DNA from: Anaspis maculata
Lineage: Eukaryota; Arthropoda; Insecta; Coleoptera; Scraptiidae
Reading direction: 5' to 3'
DNA: 64,000 nt
Assembly: GCA_949128115.1 (NCBI GenBank)
Contig: OX421966.1
Coordinates: 70,101,774-70,165,773, forward strand
Position numbers and translations under genes: made by a program. Positions 33,301 through 42,981 of the stretch are shown here, in pieces (the first letter of the stretch is position 1; each line of letters opens with the position of its first letter). Below the pieces are notes generated by a model. That model saw only the letters and a program-made list of their open reading frames with translations, did not search any database and was not told the origin of the DNA.

Positions 33301-36300
33301 TTGTATGTATGTTTCTGTAGGGTTTGCGATGGGTAACTTCTGGGGAATTTCGGGCGAATGCGTTATAGATACTTCTTCCTTCCAATTGCTTACAAAAAGT
33401 ATGACCAACTTCAACTTCTCTACTTATTTATTTCTCACCTGTTTCTTGTGTATTTATCTACCTGTTTATCTCTTATTTGTTTCTTGTTTATTTACCTACA
33501 CCATTACCTATCGTTTGATTCTTGTTTATTTACCTACACCATTATTTATCATTTGTTTCTTGCTGATTTATCTACTTGTTTACATGTCATTTGTTTCTGG
33601 CTGATTTATTAACTTGTTTACCGATCACTTCTTTATTGTTTACGTATCTATCCAGTTGACTTCTTTTGTTTGTAAATTGTAAAATAAATTGCTGAGCGAG
33701 TTCCCTTTTGTTGTTACGTGAATAACTTGTGAACGAGGCAAACGTTTCAAAAAAGTTCAAGCACCGCTTCCCGCTGACTTGATCAATGCAAACTGGAGTG
33801 ACTTCTCTGTCATTTCATCAAGACTCATTCACACTTGACTTTTATTCAGATCATTTGGGAAGGGATTTTTCAGCAATCAACCAGGCTATACGCAGGGGTT
33901 TCTTTGACGTGTTCTTCCCAGGTGTGCCTGTCAGCGAATACGTCACTTTTTCTTTGCGATTAAATTGACAGTTTCACATGTTTCATGATTTCTTGTTTTG
34001 TTTTGCTAATCTGATTTTGTGTTCATTTCATTGTTGAAAACTCCTACATTGTCTAAATAATTTGTAATGATTTTTCTTGTTCCATTTGTTTGTGTTCTGT
34101 TGTTTTTCATTCTTGTTGTGTCATTTTATCACTGTCAATTCCTTGTTGTTAGGTGTTTTGAGAAAAGAAACAAATTAATCTAAAACTTTGCAATTGATTT
34201 CCAATAAACATTCATTTTGCTTGCATTTCATTCGCGTTTCATTTAAGAATCGAACCTCATCCCCAACGACACATTCCCATCTCGAGTAAGAACTCAACAA
34301 CGTAGGTAAAATGTAAACGACGTGGGGAAGGAAAGAAACAACGACGATCACAGCCGAACATCGCAACGAGAATACACTACAGAATGGTGCCGTGAGACCA
34401 GGATACACTATAGCAATAACATCGAAAAAGGGGGTTACATTACACCATGAAATGAAATTCCTAGGACTTTGAAGATTTCTACAAAATTTTTGTATAAATA
34501 TACGGACGGCCAAAATTAAATGGACACTTATTTGGATTTTCCCCACAGAACAACCACTTGGCAGATTCCTTGCAAATTTTCCATGAGGAAAGCTCGAAGG
34601 GTATTCCACAAGTCCTCAAACTCACGGGTTTGTCGACCTCAACGTTACAGGGTGACCTGACTGAGATTGTAGCAATGTGCCAAAATCGTTTTTGCAAAAT
34701 TTCTAATTGAGTTCATGAGATTGTTGTATAGCCACGGGAAGTTGAATTACACTCCAACAGGTTTGAATCAACTGCTCGCACTTAACGAAGTCCTCTTACA
34801 TCAAAATTTTGCTAATCTTCTTACTCACTGTCAGGATACAGTTTTTTTGTTCTGAATCATGAGAAAACAGCTCTATGATAATCAAAGATGGTTCGGGTCT
34901 GCTACAAATGAGTTTTTCTCATCACGAAAGAGGTCGCTGACCTAATTTTGGCCGTCAGTATAGGTTGTATTTTGGAATTTCTTGGTATTCCAAAATACGT
35001 ATATTGTATTTTGGATTTGTAAGACATTTTAACGAGTAGTTTGTATATTGTATTCCGACTATATTGAATCGAGTATTTTGTATTTTGTATTTTGATACAT
35101 TTTCGTAGTATTTTGCCCAGCCCTGAAAATAGTAAGATTACCAAAGATGGTGTCACGCTGATTGTCGCACAGCAAAGGTCCTCCGGAATCTCCCGTACAG
35201 GCATCTTGACCGCCTGCAGCGTGCATTGTGCAGACGACTTGATTCTGGATCCAACCGCCCAAGCGTTGATTGCAGATTGCGTTTTGGACCATGGGCAGCT
35301 GGACGCATTTCAGTTGTGACCACGATCTCGTCGTTGCTTTGCTGAAGCAAATTGGTATTTGTTATTTGTCGGCACAAACGCTGAAAGAAAACGAAAAGAA
35401 AATGTTCCTTCTGGTCATCACCCTCACCCATGTGCCTTCCGTTTTCCCCTAAAAGCTTCTGTTTTACCCCAACCCATCGTGAGCACCGTCTTGCAGTCGG
35501 GTTCCGTGTTCAGGGATACTTTCTCGGCGTGAGGCGGCGGTAATTTGGCCAGTTGCACGAAGGCCGATTTTTTGAATTCTGTTTTCAACTTCACCATCGC
35601 TATGTCGTTCTTGTATTTTCTATCCACGTATTTTGGATGCAAGTGAACTTTCCTGAAATAACACCACCAAATGATATTTTATTTGAAAGTTTGATTTGAT
35701 AATGAAAACGAAGTGAGCTTATGAAATATTCCATATACCGTACTAGTGAACAAAGTCATAGATTTCAAAGCACCTTGTATACATATACAGGGTTGATAAA
35801 GGGATCCATGATGCTCAAAATGGAGTTGTATAGTATAAAGTTGTAGTAAATAACAAACAATAGTAGTAAATAAATACAATAAGTACAATAAATAGTAAAC
35901 AAGTGGAGAAGACTTATTTACTACAACTTTATATACAGGGTGTTTGCAAACTTGGGGTAGAGAATTGAACCACGGAAATGCTTCAAGAGTATCAGAAAAA
36001 TGGTGAAAACAATTTGGGGTTTTTATTTTTGAAAATATGGAGGGTCCAAAGGTGGTCCTTCGACCCCCTCTATTTTGGTACTTTTGGAGCATTTCTCCAA
36101 CTCTGCCGTACTTTGGCAGAGTAATGTACTCGCAAAAAATGCGATTTTGAGTTTTTGTATTAGTTTTACTTAGGTTTTTACCCTCTATCCAATGGTATTT
36201 TTCTTATTACTCTACGACAAAAATTGGCCGAGATAATGGTATTGCGAAACACTGTAATATCACTTTTTCTCAGACGAAACAGAGGCAAATATAATATTTG

Positions 36301-39300
36301 ATTAATATTTTTTATATATTTGAAATACTGTTGTTCATGTTCAAGAATATATCACTGTTTTCACACTTAGTACCTGTAAGAAAAAATAGAACAATTTTTT
36401 ATAATTATCCATACCATAAGTTGTCCCTGTATGAGAAGAGTAGTTTTTATTCCTGTATTAGATTATTTAATAGTTTGCCAGAAGGAATCAAGGAATGTGG
36501 AAATTTGAGAAAGTACAAACAACAGCTTCGTGATTACCTTGTCGATCTCGAGCCATTTACACTACAACAGTATTATTCGACTATTGTATGAACTTTGTAT
36601 ATAATAATTTTAATGTAGTTTTTTTTCCGAAATATGTGTCAATTTTGCAATCTATACATTTATTTGTTTATATTCGTGTATATCTTTGTGGAGAATAAAT
36701 ATCTTATCTCATCTTATCTTATCTTATCTTATCTTATCTCATCTTATCTTATCTTATCTTATCAGAAATCTCGTAGAAATCTTTAGAGATCCCTAAAAAT
36801 TCTCACAGGAAGCTCCAGCAATCTCGTTGATATAAAATTAGAAACCCCCTAGACATCTTCAGAAATTCCTAAAAATCCCATAAAAATCTCTGCAAATCCC
36901 TAGAAATCCCACAGAAATCTTGAGCCTTTTAGAAATTACTAGAAATCCTAGAGATATCCAAGAACACGTGGAAATCATCGGTTAACTTCAGGAGTCCTTA
37001 GAAAATCCTGGATTTATCGTAGAATTCCTAAGAAATTCCATACAGATCTTTGGAGATGCCTAGAGATCTCGTAGTTATTCTCAGAAACTTTCAGAAAACT
37101 TTGGAAATCCGCAGAAATCAAGTTTGAACAATCCTGTGAGAATTTCCTGAAATCTCTAGGAATTTTATCATAGTCTTTCGAGAGCCTTGTGAGTTTTCAA
37201 AAATCTCGAAAAAAAATCTTCAAAAATCTGAAACAGTCTTGCCGAAATCTCCGGAAATTCTTACAAAATCTGTAGATCTCGTGACAAAATTCAGAAATCC
37301 CTGAGAATTCCGAACGAATCTTCAGAAAACCCCTAGAGGTCCTGTAGATTTTCTCGAAAATCCAAAGAGATCCTCACACAATTCTGGGAAATCTCGTAAA
37401 TATTTCTAGAAATAGACGTAGAATCTTCAAAAGTCCCTAAAACTTTTCCAGAAATATTGTAGAAATCTCGAGTAATCCCTAGAAACTTCATAGAAATTTC
37501 CATCAATTACTGAAAATTCCGTTGAAATATTGGGAAATCCACGGAAATTTTTGAAAGTCCCCGAAAATCTTTGAAAATACTCACAAAATCTAGTGAAAAT
37601 TCTTGAAAATCTCTGAAAATCTTGTAAAAATCACAGGAAATCTATAGAGACTCTGAGAAATCATTAAAAAGACTTCTGAAACTCCATATGAACCTTCAGG
37701 AATTTCGTGGAAATCTATATCACTCTCTAGTTCTCGAGAAAATCTTTGAAAATCCATCGAATTCCATACAAATCTTTAGAAAGCCCTAGATACGAGAATC
37801 CTCAAAAATACCGTGGGAATCTCGAGAAGTCCCTTGAAATTTTGTGGGAAGTCCTTAGAAATTTGATCGATATTCTCAAGAGTCCTGTGATCTTGTTAAG
37901 ATCTTTAGGACTTCCCAGAAATCTTTAGAAATCATCAGAAATTCCTACCAATCCTGTAAAAAATCTTCAAGAATCCTTCAAATTCCCAAGAAACCCTTCA
38001 AAAATGTCTAGAAATTCTAAACAAATCTCTGGGAATCCTTAGAAATTTTATATAAATCGTATTACGTAAGAATTTCTAGAGATCTTCCAAAATTTTTGGG
38101 AGATCATAAGAGCTCTCAAGGATTCTTCTGAAATTTTTAGGGATTTCTAAATATCTATGCCGGGTTTCCAGCGATTTCCAATGATTTTTGAGAGTTTCCA
38201 GTGAGTTCTGGGATTGAACATGATTCTACTTGTGATTTCTATTGCTTTTCTGATTTCTACAGATTGAAATTGAATATTAGTATGTTCCTACGGCTCTGAA
38301 GATTTCTCACAAGATTTTGAAGATTTCTGAGAATTTCTAGGTTCTTACAATTTATACAGTATTTTTGAGGATTCCCAAAAATTTCTATTGATTCTGAAGG
38401 GTTCCATGGGAATTTAAAGGATTCTTGAAGATTTTTACAAGATTGATAGGAATTTCTTATACTTTCTCAAGATTTTTGGGAAGTCCTGGAGGTCTTTACA
38501 GAGTTCTTGAAAATATCGATTGAATTTCTTTTCATTTGATTGAACACATTTCATCGATTGAAGGACTTTCCACAAGACTTTAAGGGACTTCTAGAGATTC
38601 CTACGGGATTTGTGAAGATTTTTGAGAGTATCTAAGACATTCTAAAGATTTGTATGAGATTCGATGGACTCCCAAAGATTTCCTCGAGAATTAGAGAGAG
38701 TTATATAGATTTCCACGGCATTCCTGAAGATTCATATGAAATTTCTAAAGTCTTTCAATGATTCCTCAGAGTTTCTATAGATTTTCAACGATTTTCACGG
38801 GATTTCCAAAGATTTGCACTCGTATTTGCAAGAATTTTCGAAGATTTTTGTGGACTCCCAAAAATCTCCATTGATTCCTTATTATTTCAACGGAATTCCT
38901 AGGAATTGATAAATACTTCTATAAAGTTTCCAGGAATTACTTGAGATTTCTACAAGATCTTTAAGAATGTTTCAGGGGCTTCTACTATTGTCATAATATT
39001 AGCCCAGGCGCCAGGGAACAAAAATCAGCTCAATAAGGAAATAATTATTTCCTGGCTGGAAACTAGCTTAAAACGATATGTGTAGCTTAGGTTTCGACAT
39101 ACTAGTTTCCCCCTTTTCGGAAATGTCGGCGTCATGTCGCCATCATCAACAAGAAGTGCACCAGCGTGGTTTTTGCCGAATATCTTGATTTTGGGCCATC
39201 TGACAGCAAAAGATGTAAGAAGTCATTTTCAAACCAATGAAATTCCCTAAAGAATAGTTTTTAAATGACCTTTCTGCAACCTATGATTTTTGAGATAGAG

Positions 39301-40742
39301 CTTCTGGAAGTGAGAGGCATTGTCGTGAAAGCTTCATGGCCACTTGACTCGAAAAACTAAAATGTCGATGTGACAAAAAAATTTCAAAATAAGATTTCTC
39401 GAGAATCCTTCATGCTATAGTTGCGGTGATAGTCTTAAACTCTTTCTCTTGAACCGTTGATTACGAACATAGAAAAGTCAAAAAACGTCACATTGTACAT
39501 ATACAGGATGTACTGAGGGAATCAAATCAGATCAGAGAAATTTTACATATTTCTTCGATTTAGCCTATATGCGACACTCTAAACACCTAACACGAGTCCA
39601 ATATCGATATGGATTTGCTCTATAAGCTTCACTTATTACACTAAAGAAGTGGTCAGCTCACAGCTTCACTGTAAAATGTTTTGAAGGCCCTCTGAAATCA
39701 TCACAATATCAAAAAATTACAGTACCAAGGAATGTATATAACAGTATATCATATACCAAGGGACCAAAGTGAATTTTTACGAGCTACACGCATAAATTCG
39801 CCAGTCAATACAAAGGCAAAACACGGTGATGTACGATACATTAGTTTTTCTTCCCACTTTTGATCTCTCATACAGAGGCAAAAGACGTTAATGAGCAGGC
39901 AAAAGACGTTAATGCGCGTCATATGGACACAAATCACTAACGAAAGAACGGCAAAACACTGTAAGCGACGTATTTTTTCTCCAAGGTGGATTTAAAGTTT
40001 GAAATTCACGTAGAACTATTCTTTACACTCTCCTTCACCTACGGTCAAGTTTTGGACGGAGTCTATGGAAAAATACAGTCTTGGCAAGAAATATAACTTC
40101 AATCGCTTCTCTTGCAAAATGACATTTTTGCGAATACATTGCATTTTGCGAAGTACAGCAGAACTGTGGTTCAATTTTCAACCCCAACTCTGCAAACACG
40201 CTGTACCGGTGGTGATGATTATTATGAAACGATACGCACTTGATTCTTCCCCTTTGAGCCATTTCGCCCGACCTGGCCGTGTTCGAGCCGGCTTTGACCT
40301 CGTCGTTTTTCGAATTCACTTTTTCTGGAAAGCAGTGAGCGGCAGACAGCACCCATTTCCAGGCCACCAAGGTGCCACCGCAGTAATACTCTTGGGAGTG
40401 TTGGTCGATGAAGGAGACCAAGAAGGGATTGGCAGCGATGTCGCAGTTGTACCCTCCGACGATTCTGCTCAGTTTTATCCCGGCGGCCCTCTGTTCCGGC
40501 GTTTCTCGCAGTTCGGTGCCGCCGCTGTGGTCGGGCCTCGGCAAGATCTTGTCGGGGGGTTTCGTGGCGCAGGGGCTGGGCAAGATCACGCAGGGCTTCG
40601 GCGAGCTGTTGCCGGAGCTCGGCAAGTTGCCGCCGGAACCCGGCAAGCTGTCGTTGGAACTCGGCAACTGGACGGACTGGCCCAGAATGCACTGGAAATA
40701 GACCACGAGGACCCAGACATCGGTGGGCACGAACGGCGACAT
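21083..40742 (-). CDS. SP1: membrane-tethered trypsin-like serine protease, four coding exons
   Basis: Model: exons 40,240-40,742, 35,428-35,652, 35,142-35,341 and 21,083-21,312, which join in frame to 385 residues. A secreted serine endopeptidase of the chymotrypsin fold is predicted, activated by cleavage at LSR/IVGG (residue 93/94). A hydrophobic N-terminus (about 9-20) is followed by a Ser/Pro/Gly-rich linker (about 24-75) and then the catalytic domain with His136 (SAAHC), Asp184 (KNDIAMV) and Ser295 (GDSGGP). The Asp six residues before Ser295 predicts cleavage after Arg or Lys. Oddities are the pocket segment SAG in place of SWG, PA in place of PG further on, and a hydrophobic C-terminus suggesting GPI or membrane anchoring. 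Intron phases 2 and 1 match SP2 and SP3; the 86-bp intron is unique to SP1. The start could also be the upstream ATG at 40,805. The long introns make the joined model an inference. Confidence 0.7.
22168..22404 (-). mobile_element. tRNA-derived SINE
   Basis: The minus strand carries a tRNA-like head with an internal polymerase III promoter: an A-box-like TAGCACAGGTGG at 22,376-22,387 and a perfect B box GGTTCGATTCC at 22,333-22,343. A ~110 bp tRNA-unrelated body and a GA-rich tail, read as CTCTTC on the plus strand (22,191-22,219), follow. Possible target duplications of 19 bp with one mismatch (TGGATGGTATTTCCAGAGT) lie at 22,149-22,167 and 22,405-22,423, though the surrounding array could mimic this. 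The head lacks a clean tRNA fold and is followed by unrelated sequence, so it is not a functional tRNA gene. Confidence 0.75.
25598..25723. mobile_element. Foldback MITE in the GATTTCT array
   Basis: The left arm starts TGTGGTGCTTTTCTTGAGGA and continues for about 36 bp. It pairs with the right arm, which ends CAAGAAAAGCGCCACA at 25,722, with one mismatch. A second, inner hairpin (TATAGTCGT/ACGACTATA) occupies the middle. The sequence interrupts an otherwise continuous array and codes for nothing. Confidence 0.75.
25987..26030 (-). mobile_element. LINE 3'-tail scrap with (TATC)n
   Basis: On the minus strand this reads TGTAACACGTTAAATAAAT followed by (TATC) repeats, then the array resumes. 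It looks like the extreme 3' end of a LINE that was truncated during insertion. It is too short to assign to a family. Confidence 0.4.
27759..27976. mobile_element. Foldback MITE with TA target, ends TATCCCATAC
   Basis: Arms of about 65 bp pair almost completely: TATCCCATACCCTTTCTATT on the left, and the inverted form ending GAAAGTGTATGGGATA on the right. The inner parts share GGAGCAAAAATAAAGT. Related array segments at about 24,390 and 38,215 carry the same flanks without the element, which shows the empty site and supports insertion at a TA. Confidence 0.8.
28098..29902. repeat. Inverted repeat IR-A, left arm (SP1 intron 3)
   Basis: Inverted copy of 36,311-38,058. It includes GATTTCT-type array, the pentanucleotide tail and the last ~390 bp of the LINE at 29,512-31,621. 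Matching incidental frames (28,228-28,410 minus and 37,746-37,928 plus) differ by one residue in 60, so the copies are very similar. Because the arm spans both the LINE end and its flank, it arose by segmental duplication and not by two insertions. Confidence 0.85.
29394..29511 (-). repeat. Pentanucleotide microsatellite (TTATC)n, LINE tail
   Basis: About 23 uninterrupted copies of GATAA on the plus strand, read as TTATC on the minus strand immediately after the LINE 3' UTR. The inverted copy at 36,699-36,764 has a shorter, interrupted tract. Confidence 0.95.
29512..31621 (-). pseudogene. LINE reverse transcriptase with frameshifts, 5'-truncated
   Basis: RT of the Jockey/CR1-like group is read on the minus strand in four pieces: 31,227-31,613, about 30,977-31,238, 30,007-30,972 and 29,621-30,037. 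The shifts lie in an A-run near 31,235, near 30,980-31,000 and near 30,015-30,037. Motifs seen are HKKGDPTFMANYRPISILPS, HGYLKGRSVETA, FVDLSKAYDCLDYDLL, GIPQGSVIGPLLFLIYINDL and catalytic YADD. The endonuclease is absent because the copy is cut at about 31,621, where the GATTTCT array resumes. It lies in SP1 intron 3 on the same strand as SP1, and at least three frameshifts make it inactive. Confidence 0.85.
31718..34381 (+). mobile_element. Possible long terminal repeat of a BEL/Pao-like element, internal part lost
   Basis: The array is interrupted by ~2.7 kb of different composition that begins TGTGGTATTCCCCC and ends ...CTACA, as LTRs begin with TG and end with CA. Immediately after it comes GGTGCCGTGAGACCAGGAT, resembling the primer-binding/leader region of BEL/Pao elements. 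The array returns at about 34,455, so nearly all internal sequence is missing and there is no second LTR to compare. A T-rich repeat lies inside (33,425-33,650). Open frames here have no domains. An alternative is unrelated intronic sequence. Confidence 0.35.
33425..33650 (+). repeat. Degenerate tandem repeat rich in TTTATCTACCTG-type words
   Basis: Words such as TCATTTGTTTCTTG and TTTATTTACCTACACCATTA recur every ~48 bp with many changes. The open frames at 33,305-33,612 follow from this composition and give Leu/Phe/Tyr-rich translations with no family likeness. Confidence 0.6.
34501..34960. mobile_element. Non-autonomous DNA transposon with TA duplication, ~460 bp
   Basis: The left end TACGGACGGCCAAAATTAA and the inverted right end TAATTTTGGCCGTCAGTA pair over about 18 bp with one mismatch. 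TA dinucleotides flank both (34,499-34,500 and 34,961-34,962). TA duplication and a GGCCAAAA-type end suit Tc1/mariner. No transposase catalytic motif was found inside. Confidence 0.65.
35142..35341 (-). CDS. SP1 coding exon 3 (catalytic Ser)
   Basis: It begins after TTTGCTTCAG, the only acceptor downstream of an in-frame TAA that keeps the QLKCVQLPMVQNAIC frame. It encodes the C168/C182-equivalent cysteines and QDACTGDSGGP, then ends ATCTTTG/GTAATC in phase 1, as in SP2 and SP3. It is separated from exon 2 by an 86-bp intron. Confidence 0.75.
35428..35652 (-). CDS. SP1 coding exon 2 (catalytic Asp)
   Basis: The acceptor TTATTTCAG/GAAAG completes the phase-2 codon from exon 1. The exon encodes HPKY...KNDIAMVKL and ends after the conserved MGWG segment and a basic stretch (RGKRKAHG) at GG/GTGAGG. 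SP2 and SP3 have no intron at this point, so this intron was gained in SP1 or lost in the others. Confidence 0.75.
35786..36297. mobile_element. TACAGGG-ended non-coding transposon debris in SP1 intron 1
   Basis: Two terminal-like words occur, TACAGGGTTGATAAAGG at 35,786 and TACAGGGTGTTTGCAAAC at 35,934. Between them GTATAAAGTTGTAGTAAAT (about 35,832) is repeated in inverted form at about 35,912-35,931, giving a small hairpin. Downstream sequence to 36,297 is unassigned. The minus-strand frame 35,679-36,092 is incidental. Confidence 0.5.
36311..38058. repeat. Inverted repeat IR-A, right arm (SP1 intron 1)
   Basis: Mirror copy of 28,098-29,902. It starts inside the LINE C-terminus (plus-strand frame to 36,591, differing by a few residues from 29,621-30,037), then has an interrupted (ATCTT)n tract at 36,699-36,764, then array in reversed orientation. 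It ends about 12 bp before the left arm of IR-B begins. Confidence 0.85.
38070..39778. repeat. Inverted repeat IR-B, left arm (SP1 intron 1)
   Basis: Inverted copy of 42,982-45,017. It consists of GATTTCT-type array (38,070-38,990) followed by a non-array repeat beginning AGCCCAGGCGCCAGGGAA at about 39,001. A unique-looking tract (TTTCATTTGATTGAACACAT near 38,530) is mirrored at about 44,540-44,560, which confirms homology beyond the low-complexity words. Confidence 0.85.
39779..40239. other. End of SP1 intron 1, no separate feature
   Basis: Unique-looking sequence between IR-B and SP1 exon 1. A short direct duplication (AGGCAAAAGACGTTAATG) occurs twice near 39,868-39,912. The long open frames here are extensions of exon 1 or its antisense. 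Confidence 0.5.
40240..40742 (-). CDS. SP1 coding exon 1 (signal, linker, activation site, His)
   Basis: It encodes residues 1-167 plus two bases. The chosen ATG at 40,742 has a purine at -3 and places the hydrophobic VWVLVVYFQC segment, which aligns with the signal peptides of SP2 and SP3, near the N-terminus. The ATG at 40,805 is in frame and possible. The exon ends ...ATCAA/GTGCGT, a donor at the same phase-2 position as in SP2 and SP3. Two cysteines in the Pro-rich linker (CVILPSPC) are extra to the standard trypsin set. The exon lies in the spacer of inverted repeat IR-B. Confidence 0.75.
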
Positions 40743-40849
40743 GACCCAAGAAATCGCGATGACAGACTTGACGTTTCGTCTACAGGCATGCTCCTTGACA
40801 GACATGCGGCTTTGACGTCTCGTCAAACATTTCAGACACTTGTCAATCT

Positions 40850-41409
40850 TGTCAACTCAATTGGAGGTCTTTGGAAATATCACTGTTGACTTTATCGGGA
40901 AAGTAGGTGAAATCTTTTATGTGGCACCACGGGCCAACTCTCCAGGAACTCCACATCGTCGCTTCCCAAAGCTGAAGACCAGGATGACCACGCAGGTAGG
41001 GCTCCAGAGTGGTTTTCTCCCACGAGTCGATGGAGTGGAAGTGATTAACAGGACGTCCATACCTTGTCTCCAGACGTTTCGAATGGACCATCGACTTTGC
41101 TCGCGTGGTTTCATCAGCAGGATTTTTGGTCGTTGGAGTCCATCGTCAACTCGACACCTCAATCTCTTCTTCCATTTTGCCAATCCCATTAGCGACGACT
41201 TGCTGGTGTCTTTTCCCGTCCAATCTGATCCAGCACAGTGCAGTTCTGCTGTCGGTCCACATATGAATTTCCGTCACTTCTTTTCCATATCCTTTATGGC
41301 TTGCATCAATCCTAAAAATGCAGCCAACAACAATTCGTCGCACGGACAATTCGTCTAATCTTGTGGAGAAATAGTTAGAAATCCCTGGAAATCCTATCAA
41401 AGTTTTCAA
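40850..41409 (-). pseudogene. BEL/Pao-type pol fragment (RNase H region and following linker)
   Basis: The minus strand reads WTDSRTALCWIR, then QQVVANGIGKM, then a TGA near 41,146-41,148, and in the same frame RWTPTTKNPADETTRAKS. The order S-D-S/x-x-x-W-I, VANRI-like and W-x-P-T-x-x-N-x-A-D-x-x-T-R is characteristic of the RNase H and downstream region of BEL/Pao elements. The in-frame stop and missing flanks show decay. It ends about 50-100 bp upstream of the SP1 start codons, so it occupies the SP1 promoter region. Confidence 0.75.
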
Positions 41410-42370
41410 AAATTTTGTATAAATCTTTGGAATTTCCTATAATTTCTCAGAAATCCTCAGAAATCTTCGGAACTTTCATACAAATCTTCAGGAATCCTAT
41501 AAAATCCTATATAAAAATTTTGAGGAGTTCGTAAAAGTCCCGTAGAGATTTTTGAGAATCGCTCGAGTTCTCGTAAAAGTCATTAAAAGTTTCGAGAACT
41601 TCTTATAATTATTGGTAATATTCAGTAATCTTTTGTTTAAAATTATTGTGGAGATCACTACAATTCACAAATCTCATACAAATTTCGAGAAATCCCTAAA
41701 AACTCTTGCAGATTGTTGGAGATCTCGGAGAAATCTTTGGATATAAACTTGAAAATCCCGTATAGTAGACATCTACAGGAATCCTCAGAAATTTCTGAAA
41801 ATCTTGTGAAAATCTTCAGGAATCTTCAAAAATCTCATACAGATCTCTGTAACTCCCTAAAAATTCTCCAAAAATCCTAAGCCTTTTAGAAGTCCCTAAA
41901 AACCGTGAACATATCATAAAATACTCGGAAATTATCGGTAATCATCAGGAGTCCTCAGAAAATCCTAGAATTATCGTAGAATCGTTTAGAAATTCCATAC
42001 AGATCTTGTGAGATCCCTCGAGATCCCGTAGTGATTCTCAAAAACTTCTAAAAATTTTTGTGAATGCGCTGAAATCAAGTCAAAATGAAAATGTGAGAAT
42101 TTCCGGAAATCTCATTAAAAAATCTTAAGAAATCTGAAACAATATTGACAAAATCTCCAGAAATTCCTACGAAATCCGTAGAAATATCCAAAAATCTTTA
42201 GAAATCTCGTGAAAGTATTCAGAAATTCCGGGGAATTCCAAACAAATCTTCAGAAAATTCTAGAGATCTCGTAGAATTCTTCAGAAATTTCAAGAAATTC
42301 TCACAAGAGTCCTCGAAAATCTTGTAAATATTCTAAGGAATCCCGACGTAGCTTCTTCAACTTATATACG
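41410..42370. repeat. GATTTCT-type array, reversed orientation
   Basis: The same repeat family as 21,775-29,393, but read as AGAAATC words on the plus strand. No gene. It lies in the spacer of IR-B, upstream of SP1. Confidence 0.85.
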
Positions 42371-42384
42371 ACTGAGTATATATA

Positions 42385-42890
42385 GCATATAGCCCAGGCG
42401 CCAGGGAAAACAATAAGGAAATAATAGTTTCCTGGCTGGAAACTAGTTTGAAACGATCTGTGTAGCTTAGGCTTTGACATACTAGTTTCCCCCCTTTCGG
42501 AAATATCGGCGTCATGTCGCCATCATCAACAAGAAGTGCACCAGCGTGGTTTTTGCCGAATATCTTAATTTTGGCTCATCTGACAGCAAAAGATGTAAGA
42601 AATCATTTTGAAGCCTATGAAATTCCCTACAGTTTTGTTTTTCAATCAATTTTCTGCAACCTACGGTCTTTGAGATAGAGCTTCTGGAAGCGAGAGTCAT
42701 TGTCGTGGAAGCTCCATAGCCACTTGACTCGAAAAACTAAAATGTCGATGTGACAAAAAAAATTTCAAAATGAGATTACTCGAGAACTCTTCATGCTATA
42801 GTTGCGGTGATAGTCTTCAACTCTTCCTCTTGAACCGTAGATTACGAATATTGAAAAGTCAAAAACGTCACATTGTACATGATCCTATCA
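42385..42890. repeat. Second copy of the AGCCCAGGCGCCAGGG repeat (direct orientation)
   Basis: It matches 39,001-39,500 in the same orientation, with more differences than the IR-B arms show between themselves. It ends after CATTGTACAT where the IR-B copies continue with ATACAGGATGTACTG. The first ~500 bp is therefore an independent repeat unit, and the following part of the IR-B arm is a separate piece. The 42,512-42,700 open frame is incidental. Confidence 0.7.
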
Positions 42891-42981
42891 TGACATCATA
42901 AACATCATTGACATTGTAAATTTTTGATCCTTTGGGTGAAGTTTGTTGCTCGAGGGCCCTTTGGATCCAAATCCCCAAATT

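Noticed and set aside
33305..33612. Leu/Phe/Tyr-rich frames as small membrane proteins
   Set aside because: They derive from a T-rich tandem repeat and appear in two overlapping frames at once.
35153..35431. 92-codon minus-strand frame through SP1 exon 3
   Set aside because: It reads through the 86-bp intron in the wrong frame for the protease motifs.
40065..40889. 274-codon plus-strand frame
   Set aside because: It is antisense to SP1 exon 1, which has clear protease motifs and splice sites.
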